NCBI GenBank assembly: GCA_020719945.1
Contig: DYPL01000001.1
Coordinates: 29,404 to 93,403 of the forward strand
DNA: 64,000 nt
Reading direction: 5' to 3'
Origin: Turneriella parva
GTDB taxonomy: Bacteria; Spirochaetota; Leptospiria; Turneriellales; Turneriellaceae
The notes under the pieces are model-generated. The model was given only the letters and a program-made list of their open reading frames with translations. It did no database searches and was not told the origin of the DNA. Within the stretch, counting starts at the first letter, position 1. The number at the start of each line of letters is the position of its first letter. The position numbers and the translations under genes were made by a program. Shown in pieces: positions 7,572 to 16,776 of the stretch.

Positions 7572-9878
7572 TTATTTTTTTGCGAAAAAAACGGACCGAA
7601 TACTCGTAGGCAGTAAAAATTCTGACACTATTGTGTCCCGCCCTTCTTCTGCCAGGGAAACAGTTTCCCTTCTAAAGTCTTTTCTACCCGATTTGGCGAT
7701 TGTGTATTCCTTTGGTAAGCGCACCGAAATAAATGCATAAGCCGGATTATACTTTTTATTTTTTACAGAAATGTTTAGATGAATCTTGCCAGACTTATCC
7801 ATGCTTCCGTCCATAATCAAAAGAAAGAATTTGTCTTGGAGATAGGATTTGCTGCTGCCATCGTCCAGATAGTATTCCCCATACATTTTTGCATCAGGAT
7901 ATATTTCCAGCACCAGCGAGCCCTGGAGGGTTTCCGGAGCATTGCGTCCCGGAATTGCTTTGGGTAAAATGCTGCCAGATTTAACAAACATGGGGTAGCG
8001 TCCAAGCGGAGATGGTTCGGTGATTTCTGTGTTGCTTGCCATGAGTTGGAGAGTTGAGTAAGAATACCAGTTGCCCGGGGGAAGGCGCAGTGTTTTTTCT
8101 TTTTGGCCTTTTTGGAGAATGGGAGCCACGAGAATAGAATTCCCAATCAAAAATTTATCCTGGTGTTCAGAATGAGACAGTTCTGGAAAAAGCGAAAAAA
8201 CGGGGCGGATGACAGGAATTCCCGTGAGAGTGCTTTCCCGGGCCAGCCAGTAATAATACGGCAGAAGAGTATAGCGACGAAAAATCTGCATTCGCGTCAG
8301 CCGCAATGCCTCTTTCCCCAAAGACCAGGGATCCTGCGAATAGGAATTTTTGACCGTGTGGATGCGGTAGAATGGCATGAGAGAGCCGAGTTCATTCCAG
8401 CGAATAAAAAGTTCCCTGTCTCGAATGAGCTTTACCATCCGCATAAAGGGATTTCTGCTACCAAATCCACCGACATCCGCTCCCGTAAACGGTACTCCGT
8501 TAATTCCAAGATGCAGTACATGGTGAAGGTTTTCGGAAAGATGTTTCCAGCTCGTTATATTGTCCCCCGTCCATAAAAAAGAATATCGTTGTATTCCCGG
8601 GGAACCAGAACGCGTGAGTACAAACGCTCTTTTTTCGGGTTGTATTTTTTCGAGGGCGTCCAACGTGCTGCGCGCCATTTGAATGGCATACAGATTTCTG
8701 TATCTGGCATGGCTGCCAAATTCATGTTTTATATTTTCTGCGAGGGGATTATATTTTTTATCGAGCCAGAGTACGGGATCGTTCATATCGTTCCAGATTC
8801 CTGAAACGCCGTTCTGGAGCAGTTCGGAGTGTAGATGCGCCCACCACTCGCGCACATCTTCTCTGGAAAAATCGGGAAAGATTGTTTTTCCTGGCCAGAC
8901 TTTTCCTACAAAAAGATTGCCCTGCCTGGTTTTCAGGAATACATCGCGCTCTAACCCGTCTTGGTACACGGGCCACGAGCTATCTACTTTAATGCCGGGA
9001 TCTACTATGGCTACCGTCCGGAAACCGTTGCGCTCTAAGGTGGCATTCATTGTTTCAGGATCTGGGAAATTATGTCGATTCCAAGTGAATACTTTAAATG
9101 CATCCATGTAGTCAATGTCGAGCCATATAGAATCGCAGGGAATGTTTTCCCTTCTCATGCGATCTGCAATGCTGTAAACTTCAGCCTCGGATTTGTAGGA
9201 ATAGCGCGACTGGTGAAAGCCCAGTGACCAGACGGGTGGTAGATACGGCCTACCCGTTAGAGAAGTGTAAATTTCAAGAATTCTGCCGAAACTTCCCTCC
9301 CCTGATTCCTGCAGTAAAATGAGATCCAGAGAAACGGGTTCATCGGTTAGACATGTAAAAGAGAATGCACTGCCATTAGATTCAAAGCGGGAAGGATAAC
9401 TGGAGGGAAGAAAAAAGTAAAAGAGATCTTTTCCTCTTTTAAGCATAACGCCAGGAAAGGATGCATACACAGATTCGGGTATGCTGTAAAACAATGTGTC
9501 TATATTGATCAGGTTTACGGAACTATGGTTGCGCAACGCGCCACCCGGCGTTGCACCCAAACCAAGGAGTTCATCGCCCGGTAAAAGGGCAAAGGTGATG
9601 CCGGTAACGGCTCCGTCTGCCAGAATAATCTCGCCCTGTAAAATGCTGCTTGCCTTGTGTTGGATGCTAAAATTTCTGGAATTTTCTTCTTTGCCAAATA
9701 ACCAGCCGTTTTGGCGATACCGAAGAATGTTGTGTAAAGATGTAGATTTAACAGGGGCCGGATTTCTATCTGGCAGTAAGGATTCGTGGGATAAAAAATA
9801 GGGAATGTTCTGAATATTGACGGCCAGTCTGAGAGCAGAATTTTTCTGAGCCGATAACAAAAGCTGCTTTTGCTGCAT
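7572..9878 (-). CDS. Glycoside hydrolase family 31 protein (alpha-glucosidase/alpha-xylosidase type)
   Basis: Retaining exo-glycosidase releasing alpha-linked glucose or xylose, or a related sulfoquinovosidase or transglucosidase. The 768-residue protein has an N-terminal beta-sandwich, then the GH31 barrel: PPVWSLGFHQSRYSY, SIWLDIDYMDAFKVFTWN, then the nucleophile motif SGIWNDMNDP (family WNDMNEP; the residue after the nucleophile region is D rather than E) and the acid/base region FLWTGDNITSW. A C-terminal beta domain follows. No signal peptide is apparent, so it probably acts on imported or stored oligosaccharides in the cytoplasm. It is divergent from aroG and has its own TTGACA promoter. 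Exact substrate is unknown. Confidence 0.92.
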   Translation of the reverse strand: MQQKQLLLSAQKNSALRLAVNIQNIPYFLSHESLLPDRNPAPVKSTSLHNILRYRQNGWLFGKEENSRNFSIQHKASSILQGEIILADGAVTGITFALLPGDELLGLGATPGGALRNHSSVNLINIDTLFYSIPESVYASFPGVMLKRGKDLFYFFLPSSYPSRFESNGSAFSFTCLTDEPVSLDLILLQESGEGSFGRILEIYTSLTGRPYLPPVWSLGFHQSRYSYKSEAEVYSIADRMRRENIPCDSIWLDIDYMDAFKVFTWNRHNFPDPETMNATLERNGFRTVAIVDPGIKVDSSWPVYQDGLERDVFLKTRQGNLFVGKVWPGKTIFPDFSREDVREWWAHLHSELLQNGVSGIWNDMNDPVLWLDKKYNPLAENIKHEFGSHARYRNLYAIQMARSTLDALEKIQPEKRAFVLTRSGSPGIQRYSFLWTGDNITSWKHLSENLHHVLHLGINGVPFTGADVGGFGSRNPFMRMVKLIRDRELFIRWNELGSLMPFYRIHTVKNSYSQDPWSLGKEALRLTRMQIFRRYTLLPYYYWLARESTLTGIPVIRPVFSLFPELSHSEHQDKFLIGNSILVAPILQKGQKEKTLRLPPGNWYSYSTLQLMASNTEITEPSPLGRYPMFVKSGSILPKAIPGRNAPETLQGSLVLEIYPDAKMYGEYYLDDGSSKSYLQDKFFLLIMDGSMDKSGKIHLNISVKNKKYNPAYAFISVRLPKEYTIAKSGRKDFRRETVSLAEEGRDTIVSEFLLPTSIRSVFFAKK

Positions 9879-9885
9879 ACGGTTT

Positions 9886-9913
9886 AGTATTGTATTTCGC
9901 TACAGAATGTCAA
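9886..9913 (-). promoter_or_regulatory. Promoter of the GH31 gene, apparently leaderless
   Basis: Reading the minus strand, TTGACA (9913-9908) is followed after 16 bases by AATACT (9891-9886). The ATG comes 7 bases later at 9878 and no Shine-Dalgarno sequence lies between. Transcription would start at or within a base or two of the start codon. Confidence 0.5.
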
Positions 9914-9969
9914 CGCTTTGGGCAATGTAATTTAGTTTACGACACATCTTAAAGAGGAAACAGGTCGCT

Positions 9970-11037
9970 ATGAAACAATTATCCGAGGTGAACGTGAAGA
10001 GCATTGAGCCACTGCTTTCCCCGGCAGATATTCTGGCAGAGTATCCTTTGCCAGACACTCTAGCCAACCAGATTTTCCAGAGCCGGGAAACTATTAAAAA
10101 TATTCTCCGTGGCAATGATACCAGACTTCTCGCAATCGTAGGACCCTGCTCTATCCATGATACTACGGCTGCCGTTGAGTATGCCCAAAAATTAAAAAAA
10201 ATATCCGACGAAGTCAAAGACACGGTCTTTATCGTTATGCGCGTATACTTTGAAAAACCACGCACTACAATTGGCTGGAAGGGACTCATAACAGATCCCC
10301 AGGTAGACGGCCGCGACGATATTGCAACAGGTTTACGGGTGGCACGCAAGCTGCTGCTCCATATTGCAGAGATTGGTCTGTCCTCTGCAACCGAATTTCT
10401 CGATCCGATAGTGCCGCAATATATCTCTGACCTTGTTTCCTGGGCTGCCATTGGAGCGCGCACCACCGAATCCCAGACGCACAGACAAATGGCGAGCGGA
10501 CTTTCCATGCCGGTGGGATACAAAAATTCCACCGATGGCAATACGCAGGTAGCCATTGACGCCATGATTTCATCCCGCGCTGAGCACAGTTTTCTGGGCA
10601 TTGATCACTCTGGCCGAACAGCAATAATACGCACCAGTGGAAATCCATACGGACATTTAATTCTGCGCGGCGGGCACAATCTTACCAATTACCATCCGGA
10701 ATCGATAGAAGAAGCGGCGGATGCTCTGCGAAAGGCCAATCTGGAGCCGTTTATTATGGTGGATTGTTCGCACGCCAACTCGCGGAAAAAATACGAAAAG
10801 CAGGAAGATGTCTGGAATAATATCATTGAACAGCGCCTGGCCGGAAACAAAAACCTGATAGGCATGATGCTCGAGTCAAACTTATTTCCAGGAAACCAGT
10901 CCTTGCCTCCGGTGCTTCACACCAATGTACTCAACGAACTCAAATATGGAGTGTCCATAACGGACGCCTGCGTTGGCTGGGAAACTACAGAAGAACTGCT
11001 GCGCACTGCAGATAAAAAACTCAAAACCGTTCAGTAA
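9970..11037 (+). CDS. aroG: 3-deoxy-7-phosphoheptulonate synthase (DAHP synthase, class I)
   Basis: First enzyme of the shikimate pathway, joining phosphoenolpyruvate and erythrose 4-phosphate. The 355-residue length and motifs are those of AroG/AroF/AroH: LLAIVGPCSIHD near residue 55, the PEP-binding KPRTTIGWKG near residue 97, and the metal-binding region DCSHANSRKK near residue 260. The N-terminal extension typical of feedback-regulated enzymes is present, but which amino acid regulates it cannot be read. An AAAGAGG ribosome site precedes the ATG. The next gene starts immediately after its stop. Confidence 0.95.
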   Translation: MKQLSEVNVKSIEPLLSPADILAEYPLPDTLANQIFQSRETIKNILRGNDTRLLAIVGPCSIHDTTAAVEYAQKLKKISDEVKDTVFIVMRVYFEKPRTTIGWKGLITDPQVDGRDDIATGLRVARKLLLHIAEIGLSSATEFLDPIVPQYISDLVSWAAIGARTTESQTHRQMASGLSMPVGYKNSTDGNTQVAIDAMISSRAEHSFLGIDHSGRTAIIRTSGNPYGHLILRGGHNLTNYHPESIEEAADALRKANLEPFIMVDCSHANSRKKYEKQEDVWNNIIEQRLAGNKNLIGMMLESNLFPGNQSLPPVLHTNVLNELKYGVSITDACVGWETTEELLRTADKKLKTVQ

Positions 11038-12099
11038 ATGCCCAGAGAAATTGCCCATGCCCTGTTCGCCAAACGAATCTGCCGGCATGGGTCGTTTCGC
11101 TCTGATTGTACAGGCGAATTTCTGCACTCTGCGGTATTTGGCTCGCTGCTGCCAGATCTTCTCTACTACGATATTCCGGCATCGAATCCTCCGGGAGTGA
11201 GTATGGCGGATGCATTGCACGGCAAAAACGGAGATCCTGTATTTTTATTCATTCGCACTGCTGCGGGCATTCTGAGTTCAACCCAAAACCAGGTGGATAT
11301 TTTCGGTCACCAATTTTCACAAAGAGAAAAGTCTCTGGCTAAGGCATGGTTGGCTGGCTATATTTCTCATGCAGCGCTGGACATTACTCTGCACCCGGCG
11401 GTGTATTCAATGAGTGGAAATTATTATCATCCCAACAGGGAACAGCGGCGGGAGGCAGTGAAGACACATCGACTCATAGAGACTGCTCTCGATCTGTTTG
11501 TTCTGGGCAACAAGGAAACGCCGCGCGAGTTTATCCGCAGGGAGATTCTCTACCCAAAAAACAAAGACAAATCGTTTCTGCTCCTGTATTACGCGGCTTC
11601 GCTTGCGGGCTTCGCAGGTGTGCGGGGCAAAGAAGAAAAAGAGTTCAGGGGAAAGTGGGTGCAAACCGTTAGGAGCGCACTTGCAAAAATGCAATTCTAC
11701 AGCAGGCTTTTTAGCCAGATAGATGCAGCTTCGATACGCAAGCACGTCAATAAAATGGTGCCGCCATCATTACACAGCGATATAGCCTTGTTTTATCCAA
11801 ATCTTTTGTATCGCGATTATTCGCTTCTGCCGGGTGCGTTTTTGCCAGAAAAAGTTTCTTCCTATGTAGATCCAGTTTCGGGAGAAACCAGAGCGATAAG
11901 TTTTTGGAGAGCGTACAAAAGTGCTTACAGGCTGGCCCTGCAGATGATGCGCGAATGTAATCTTTTGGCAAGGGGAGCTAGCCTGCCGCCCTCTGCATTT
12001 TTGCTGCAGGATGTATCTCTCAATAACGGTCGCTCTAAAATTCCAGTTGATGCCATGAGGCATTTTCATCCAGTAAACTTAGAAGGCAGAGCTCCATGA
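11038..12099 (+). CDS. Zinc-dependent phospholipase C-family protein
   Basis: About 353 residues with features of the zinc-dependent phospholipase C/S1-P1 nuclease-like fold (PF00882 type): PREIAHALFAKR at the N-terminus, GSLLPDLLYYD near residue 37, an FGHQF segment, and GYISHAALDITLHPAVY near residue 108, supplying histidine and aspartate zinc ligands. Spirochaetes and Firmicutes have many uncharacterised members annotated this way. No signal peptide is visible, which is unlike secreted phospholipases; substrate unknown. It abuts aroG and overlaps coaC by an ATGA junction. Confidence 0.75.
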   Translation: MPREIAHALFAKRICRHGSFRSDCTGEFLHSAVFGSLLPDLLYYDIPASNPPGVSMADALHGKNGDPVFLFIRTAAGILSSTQNQVDIFGHQFSQREKSLAKAWLAGYISHAALDITLHPAVYSMSGNYYHPNREQRREAVKTHRLIETALDLFVLGNKETPREFIRREILYPKNKDKSFLLLYYAASLAGFAGVRGKEEKEFRGKWVQTVRSALAKMQFYSRLFSQIDAASIRKHVNKMVPPSLHSDIALFYPNLLYRDYSLLPGAFLPEKVSSYVDPVSGETRAISFWRAYKSAYRLALQMMRECNLLARGASLPPSAFLLQDVSLNNGRSKIPVDAMRHFHPVNLEGRAP

Positions 12100-12635
12100 A
12101 AAAACTGACAATCCTTGTTGGCGTAACTGCCTCCATAGCAATTTACCGCTCCGCTGATATAGTCCGCGAACTCACCAAGCGCGGCCATTCTGTGCGGGTG
12201 GCCATGACGAGAACCGCAGCTTTATGGATCTCTCCTGTTATTTTTTCTGCTCTGTCTTCGCATTCTGTCTATACCGAGGATAATCATAAAGAGGACGGGA
12301 TGCCTCACATAGAGATTCGGGATAATCTGGATCTCTTTATTACGGCCCCGGCTACAGCAGATTTTATTTCCCGCGCTGCGGCTGGCCATGCAGACGATAT
12401 ATTAACCGCAACCCTGTTATCTTACAGCGGCCCCCGCTGGATCGCTCCTTCGATGAATCCCAATATGTTCAGGCATCCGGCTACGCAAAAGAATATTGAC
12501 ATGCTTGAAAGCTATGGCTACAAAATCCTTTCGCCAGCTGACGGAGAAGCCGTGTGTGGCGATAACGGCGAAGGCAAGATGATGTCGGTTCAGGATATTT
12601 TATCAGCTATAGAGGATTTTGCAGCGCATGGCTAA
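12096..12635 (+). CDS. coaC: Phosphopantothenoylcysteine decarboxylase (CoaC-type flavoprotein), stand-alone
   Basis: FMN flavoprotein of the HFCD family catalysing decarboxylation of 4'-phosphopantothenoylcysteine in coenzyme A synthesis. Evidence: ILVGVTASIAIYRSADIVREL N-terminus, APATADFISRAAAGHADD around residue 87, and the substrate-clamping PSMNPNMF motif around residue 119 (family PAMNxxMW). Most bacteria carry CoaC fused to CoaB; here only the 179-residue decarboxylase half is present and no coaB is in the window. The close UbiX-type paralogues lack the PxMN motif, so CoaC is preferred. The folK-panB gene, also in the CoA/pantothenate pathway, is in the same run. Confidence 0.85.
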   Translation: MKKLTILVGVTASIAIYRSADIVRELTKRGHSVRVAMTRTAALWISPVIFSALSSHSVYTEDNHKEDGMPHIEIRDNLDLFITAPATADFISRAAAGHADDILTATLLSYSGPRWIAPSMNPNMFRHPATQKNIDMLESYGYKILSPADGEAVCGDNGEGKMMSVQDILSAIEDFAAHG

Positions 12636-13554
12636 AACAAAAAAAAAATCTAAAAAGCTGTCCCATATACTGGAATATATTCTGGTTAAAATTCTCTACG
12701 TCAAAATCTCTTTGTTCCCTTTTTCATCTTTGAATGCTGTTGCCCGCTTTCTCGTTTTTATTCTTGGTCCATTGTTAAGTGCCCAAAAGAAAAGAATTCA
12801 GGACAACCTTGCTTTTGCCTATCCAGAATTACAGGGAATAGAAAGGAAACAGTTTATCCAAAATAATCTCGTGCACAATTTCCGCGTTTTTTTGGAAGTA
12901 AGCCATGCCAAAAAATTTAGCAATGCCGATTTTACGCTCAGCAAGGTATACCCCGATCAAGAAAGCTCCATAGAAATATTTCTAAATCGTAGCCGACCCC
13001 TCATTGTCATAGAAGGTCATTTTGGCAACTGGGAGATTCCCGTAGCCTTTGTATCTGCTCGTGGTGCCTTTGTGAAGTTCGCGGCCAAGCACATGCGCAA
13101 TCCATACGTCGATGCGTTTACCTCCAAGCTTCGTGAAAATTATGGGGGCGAACTCATTTATCTGGAACAGTCCCTGCAATTGATGCGGGCACTCAAGGGA
13201 AATGGAACGATCGGTCTGGTGGCAGACCAGGATGCGGGAAGAAACGGAGAGTTCGTTCCATTCTTTGGCAGGCAGGCTTCCACGTTTGCTGGCCCGGGCT
13301 CCCTTGCGTATTCTTCCAATGCGGATGTGATTCTCGTCACGAGTATTTACGAGAGCAAAGGGCGGTATCGTTTCAGCTCCAGAATTGTTTACCAAGGACT
13401 GGCACGCGAAGAATTTCCCGATATTGAAACGGCCACAAAGGCAATAACGCAAAAATGGGTAGCTATCCTGGAAGAAGAAGTTCGCAAAAACCCTGAACAA
13501 TATTTCTGGGTGCACAGGCGCTGGAAGACGAGACCGCCGGGAGAAAAGCCTTGA
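12628..13554 (+). CDS. Lipid A lauroyl/myristoyl acyltransferase family protein (LpxL/HtrB-like)
   Basis: Membrane-associated acyltransferase that would add secondary acyl chains to lipid A or a similar lipid. The N-terminus is very lysine-rich, followed by a hydrophobic anchor. The catalytic HX4E-type motif is EGHFGNWE near residue 132; GLVADQDAGRNGEFVPFFGR and PGSLAYSSNADVI are the other family blocks, and WVHRRWKTRPPGE closes the protein. I chose the ATG at 12628, with AGAGGA upstream, over the TTG at 12619. It overlaps the 3' end of coaC and is followed by a second acyltransferase, overlapping by four bases. Confidence 0.9.
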   Translation: MAKTKKKSKKLSHILEYILVKILYVKISLFPFSSLNAVARFLVFILGPLLSAQKKRIQDNLAFAYPELQGIERKQFIQNNLVHNFRVFLEVSHAKKFSNADFTLSKVYPDQESSIEIFLNRSRPLIVIEGHFGNWEIPVAFVSARGAFVKFAAKHMRNPYVDAFTSKLRENYGGELIYLEQSLQLMRALKGNGTIGLVADQDAGRNGEFVPFFGRQASTFAGPGSLAYSSNADVILVTSIYESKGRYRFSSRIVYQGLAREEFPDIETATKAITQKWVAILEEEVRKNPEQYFWVHRRWKTRPPGEKP

Positions 13555-14225
13555 AATCCCTGCTTGCCTGGCTGGTGCCCCGATTTTTAAAATTTCTGAT
13601 CGTGTCTATTGGCAGCACCGTCCGCCCTGTAATTGTGGAAGGAGAGGATGTTTTTAGAGATTTGCTTGCAAACCGGCGAAGCGTGATATTTTCTTTTTGG
13701 CATAATCGGATTTTTTATGCAGCGTACTTTATATACAGTAGATTATTTCGCAAGGGATACCCGCTCATGGCCCTCATCAGCCAGTCCAAAGATGGAAAGC
13801 TGATTGCGCGTGTTGTGGAGCTGTGGGGAGGTAAGGTTGCCCGGGGATCTACATCCAAAGGCGGAAAAGAAGCGATGTTCCAGATGCTTCGTGCCATTCG
13901 TAAAGAAGGGTATTCTGTGGTTACAACCCCGGATGGACCGCGCGGTCCCAAATATCATTTTCAAGAGGGAACTATTGCGCTGGCTCAGATGACGGGGATA
14001 GAAATTATTCCGGTCACGTTTTCGGCAGAAAAATACTGGCAGTTGCGGTCCTGGGATTCCTTTATTATCCCAAAACCATTTTCAAAAATATATGTTTCAT
14101 TTTTGCCGCCCATCCGCGTTGATAGAGACTTAACGCCAGAGAATTTTGAAAATATTCGGAAGCAGACAGAATCGATCATGGTGGAACAATCGACCCGCAT
14201 TGATTCCATGTGGAATGCAAAATAG
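13551..14225 (+). CDS. DUF374-family lysophospholipid acyltransferase-like protein
   Basis: A 224-residue acyltransferase-fold protein of the DUF374 family, cytoplasmic-face membrane associated. The active-site block FSFWHNRIFYAAYF near residue 48 carries the catalytic histidine; VARGSTSKGGKEAMFQML near residue 100 and TPDGPRGPKYHFQEGTIALAQ near residue 125 are the other signature blocks. The start is a TTG that overlaps the TGA of the preceding LpxL-like gene, so translation is coupled. Pairing of LpxL-like and DUF374 proteins suggests a joint role in outer-membrane lipid acylation; the acceptor is not known. Confidence 0.85.
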   Translation: MKSLLAWLVPRFLKFLIVSIGSTVRPVIVEGEDVFRDLLANRRSVIFSFWHNRIFYAAYFIYSRLFRKGYPLMALISQSKDGKLIARVVELWGGKVARGSTSKGGKEAMFQMLRAIRKEGYSVVTTPDGPRGPKYHFQEGTIALAQMTGIEIIPVTFSAEKYWQLRSWDSFIIPKPFSKIYVSFLPPIRVDRDLTPENFENIRKQTESIMVEQSTRIDSMWNAK

Positions 14226-14263
14226 ACTTTTCTCAAAGGCAGGCATGGTCGATACTCTAACGG

Positions 14264-14941
14264 ATGCCTAGGAGTCTTCTGTTGACGGTTCTTTTTTTTC
14301 TGCTTTCCAGCGGAGCGCACGCTCAGCTGCGGCTCGATTACTATTATGATCAATCCGAAATGTATACAAAGTTTTCAGATTGGATCCCAAAGCGCCTGCA
14401 TCAATGGCACCCCCAGCATGTAGAAGATTTTTTTTTGTTATACAGTCTCAATCAAATTTATGGCGAACAGGATTTGCTTCGGAATATTTATTTTCTCGAA
14501 ATTGCTCTTCAGAAAAGATTTCGTCACCCATCACAGGCACTCGCAAAAATTGAAACTCCCGAGGAGTATCATAAATACAGGCTAATGATATTCATGCATA
14601 TCAATCTGAAGATAATGCGCTCTTACCTGCGCCTCGGATCTCTTTACGACAAGCGACATTTATATTTTTATAACCTCGATTTTGCAGATGAATTGAAAGA
14701 ATCTTTTGCTGTTGCAGAGGTATACTATAAAAAATCGATTCCTTACTGGTTAAAGGCAGTTGAATACGCGGAAGAAGCGTCCGAATATAATTTTGAGCTC
14801 GACATGGGACCGCTGGAATCTATCCGCTACGAAATCATGACGGGCGATATTGATTTTTCTGAGTATACGGCGAATCATCTCGAAAAGCTGAAAGAAAAAC
14901 AAGAAGCCGTTGATGCATTTCTTCAGGAAATGAATCCGTGA
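14264..14941 (+). CDS. Secreted protein of unknown function, helical
   Basis: Not recognised. A signal peptide is clear (PRSLLLTVLFFLLSSGAHAQ). The mature part of about 205 residues is rich in tyrosine, leucine and charged residues with long helical stretches and a coiled-coil-like tail (ANHLEKLKEKQEAVDAFLQ). TPR-like helical hairpins are possible. It lies between the acyltransferases and folK-panB; its stop overlaps the GTG start of folK-panB. A periplasmic structural or carrier role is only a guess. Confidence 0.7.
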   Translation: MPRSLLLTVLFFLLSSGAHAQLRLDYYYDQSEMYTKFSDWIPKRLHQWHPQHVEDFFLLYSLNQIYGEQDLLRNIYFLEIALQKRFRHPSQALAKIETPEEYHKYRLMIFMHINLKIMRSYLRLGSLYDKRHLYFYNLDFADELKESFAVAEVYYKKSIPYWLKAVEYAEEASEYNFELDMGPLESIRYEIMTGDIDFSEYTANHLEKLKEKQEAVDAFLQEMNP

Positions 14942-16182
14942 AACAGGATTATATTCTCGTTCTGGGCAGCAACCTAGGGAACCGGCTGGAGAATATTCGT
15001 ACAGCGATGGAACTGGTTGCTTCCGCCAGTGTTTCCATTCTGGCCAATGTCCCTCCCTTTTCTACCTCCCCGATACTTGTGCACGACCAGCCAATGTTTA
15101 TGAACGCGGGAGTGTTGGTTCAGACAGACCTTGATCCCCTGCCATTGATGCAGATTACGCAGGACATAGAATCTCGGATGGGAAGAAAAAAACGGTTTCG
15201 GTATGGCCCGCGTGAAATTGACATAGATATAGTATGGTGGAGCAAGGGGCTTTTTACGTCACAGGATTTATCCATCCCCCATCCAGAAAACAGTGCTCGT
15301 TTCTGGGTGAGAAAAATTCTTTCCACCCTTGCTCCGGAAAAAACTGATCCGGTTACAGGAATTTTATACAGGGATGTATCTCGCATGAGTATTCAAAAAA
15401 TTACAGACTTTGAAAAAAAGAAAAAAACAGGCGAAAAGATTTCCATGCTTACCGTATACGATTACAGCATGGCCAGACTTCTCGCGCAAACGAGTGTTGA
15501 TACCATTTTGGTGGGAGACTCGCTCGGAAACGTTATTCAGGGTAATACCGATACCCTTTCTGTATCATTGGATGATATGGTTTATCATGGCAGGTCTGTT
15601 CGCCGAGCTATACCAGATAAGTTCATTACTATAGATATGCCTTTCTTAACATATCAGGTAAGTAACGAAGAAGCCATTCGCAATGCGGGGCTATTGCTCT
15701 CAAAAACAGGGGCAGATGCTGTGAAGCTGGAAGGTGCTGGTCGATTTGTGAAAACAATCAACCTTTTAACCGAAACCGGAATTCCAGTTATGGGACACTT
15801 GGGCTTAACCCCTCAATCTGTTCATCAACTGGGGGGCTACCGAATACAGGGAAAGACAATCGAGGCTCGGTCGAGGATTATTTCCGATGCAAAAGAAATA
15901 GAAGATGCCGGAGCTTTTGCTCTTGTGTTGGAAATGGTTCCCGCAGAACTGGCCAAAGAAGTTGCACAATCTCTTTCCATACCTGTGATTGGGATAGGAG
16001 CAGGACCAGATACAGATGGCCAGGTGCTCGTGTTTCACGATTACTTGGGATTAATACGCGACTTTCGCCCTTCCTTTGCACGCGCTTACGATCACCTTGC
16101 AGAGAGGATTCATATTGCCACAGAAAAATATTGTGAGGACGTACGCACGGGCCATTTTCCTTCTAAAGATGAATACCACTGA
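14938..16182 (+). CDS. Fusion of FolK (HPPK) and PanB (ketopantoate hydroxymethyltransferase)
   Basis: One 414-residue reading frame contains two whole enzymes. Residues 1 to about 148 are 6-hydroxymethyl-7,8-dihydropterin pyrophosphokinase: LVLGSNLGNRLENI, then the metal-binding GPREIDIDIVWW near residue 92. Residues about 152-414 are ketopantoate hydroxymethyltransferase: MLTVYDYSMARLL, VGDSLGNVIQG, DAVKLEGA, GHLGLTPQSVHQLGGYRIQG, and PVIGIGAG. PanB uses 5,10-methylene-tetrahydrofolate as one-carbon donor, so the fusion joins a folate-making step to a folate-using enzyme. An internal ATG at the junction (near 15386) could also give separate PanB. The GTG start overlaps the previous stop. 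Confidence 0.93.
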   Translation: MKQDYILVLGSNLGNRLENIRTAMELVASASVSILANVPPFSTSPILVHDQPMFMNAGVLVQTDLDPLPLMQITQDIESRMGRKKRFRYGPREIDIDIVWWSKGLFTSQDLSIPHPENSARFWVRKILSTLAPEKTDPVTGILYRDVSRMSIQKITDFEKKKKTGEKISMLTVYDYSMARLLAQTSVDTILVGDSLGNVIQGNTDTLSVSLDDMVYHGRSVRRAIPDKFITIDMPFLTYQVSNEEAIRNAGLLLSKTGADAVKLEGAGRFVKTINLLTETGIPVMGHLGLTPQSVHQLGGYRIQGKTIEARSRIISDAKEIEDAGAFALVLEMVPAELAKEVAQSLSIPVIGIGAGPDTDGQVLVFHDYLGLIRDFRPSFARAYDHLAERIHIATEKYCEDVRTGHFPSKDEYH

Positions 16183-16429
16183 TGCTGTTGTTTATATTGT
16201 AGAATGCGCCGATGGCAGTTTCTACACGGGAGCCACTAAAAATCTGGAAAAAAGAATTCATGCGCATAATGAGGGGAAAGGAGCTAAATATACTCGCACC
16301 CGCCTTCCCGTCCGGCTTGTCTATTCCGAAATACTGGAAGATTACAATGCGGCGTTGCGCAGGGAAAAAGCCCTCCAAAAGCTTTCGCGACGGCAGAAAG
16401 AAAGACTTATTGACCATAAGTTGTCATAG
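16169..16429 (+). CDS. GIY-YIG nuclease-superfamily protein (UPF0213 type)
   Basis: A small 86-residue GIY-YIG domain. Motif equivalents are VVYIVECADGSFYTGATKNLEKRI (GIY...YIG with the catalytic arginine), HNEGKGAKYTRTRLPVRLVY and ALRREKALQKLSR, the pattern of the widespread UPF0213/YhbQ family. Members are presumed DNA endonucleases, function poorly known. The ATG at 16169 overlaps the end of folK-panB; the upstream extension of this frame reads through the panB frame and is not used. Confidence 0.9.
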   Translation: MNTTDAVVYIVECADGSFYTGATKNLEKRIHAHNEGKGAKYTRTRLPVRLVYSEILEDYNAALRREKALQKLSRRQKERLIDHKLS

Positions 16430-16562
16430 GGTCCAGTTTCTGTTTTGGCAATAGAATAATCGTTTGGGCTGTTAGCCCTGCCTGGGTAAGGCTGCCCCTC
16501 GCATGCTGCAACTTCAAAAAGAATGCTGTTGACACCATGACTCACTATCCCGATGTGGATTT
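16430..16562 (+). promoter_or_regulatory. Upstream region of rpmI-rplT with two stem-loops
   Basis: No gene. Two short adjacent hairpins (GGGCTgttAGCCC around 16468-16480, then GCCTgggtaAGGC) precede rpmI. They could be a leader for L20 autoregulation or a terminator for the GIY-YIG gene; there is no strong T-run. TTGACA at 16529-16534 lies 34 bases before the rpmI ATG, but a good -10 box is lacking. Confidence 0.3.
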
Positions 16563-16760
16563 ATGCCAAAGATCAAAACAAATCGTTCTGCCGCCAAACG
16601 CTTTAAAGTTAGCAGTAGTGGCCGTCTCAAGCGCAGCAAGGCATTCAAAAATCACATCCTGACTAAAAAGCGCTCAAAGCGCAAAGCTGATCTGGCACAG
16701 TCAGTTATGGTTCATGAATCCGATGAAAAGCGCATGCAGCGGATGCTCGTAATGCGGTAA
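16563..16760 (+). CDS. rpmI: 50S ribosomal protein L35
   Basis: Sixty-five residues, strongly basic, with the L35 pattern [20 protein letters not shown] and [15 protein letters not shown]. Large-subunit ribosomal protein. It is followed 16 bases later by rplT, the standard pair. The usual upstream partner infC is not found in front of it here. Confidence 0.97.
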   Translation: MPKIKTNRSAAKRFKVSSSGRLKRSKAFKNHILTKKRSKRKADLAQSVMVHESDEKRMQRMLVMR

Positions 16761-16776
16761 TGAACAGGAGACAACC

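Noticed and set aside
16430..16562. A short infC gene before rpmI
   Set aside because: No frame with IF3 features fits in 133 bases.
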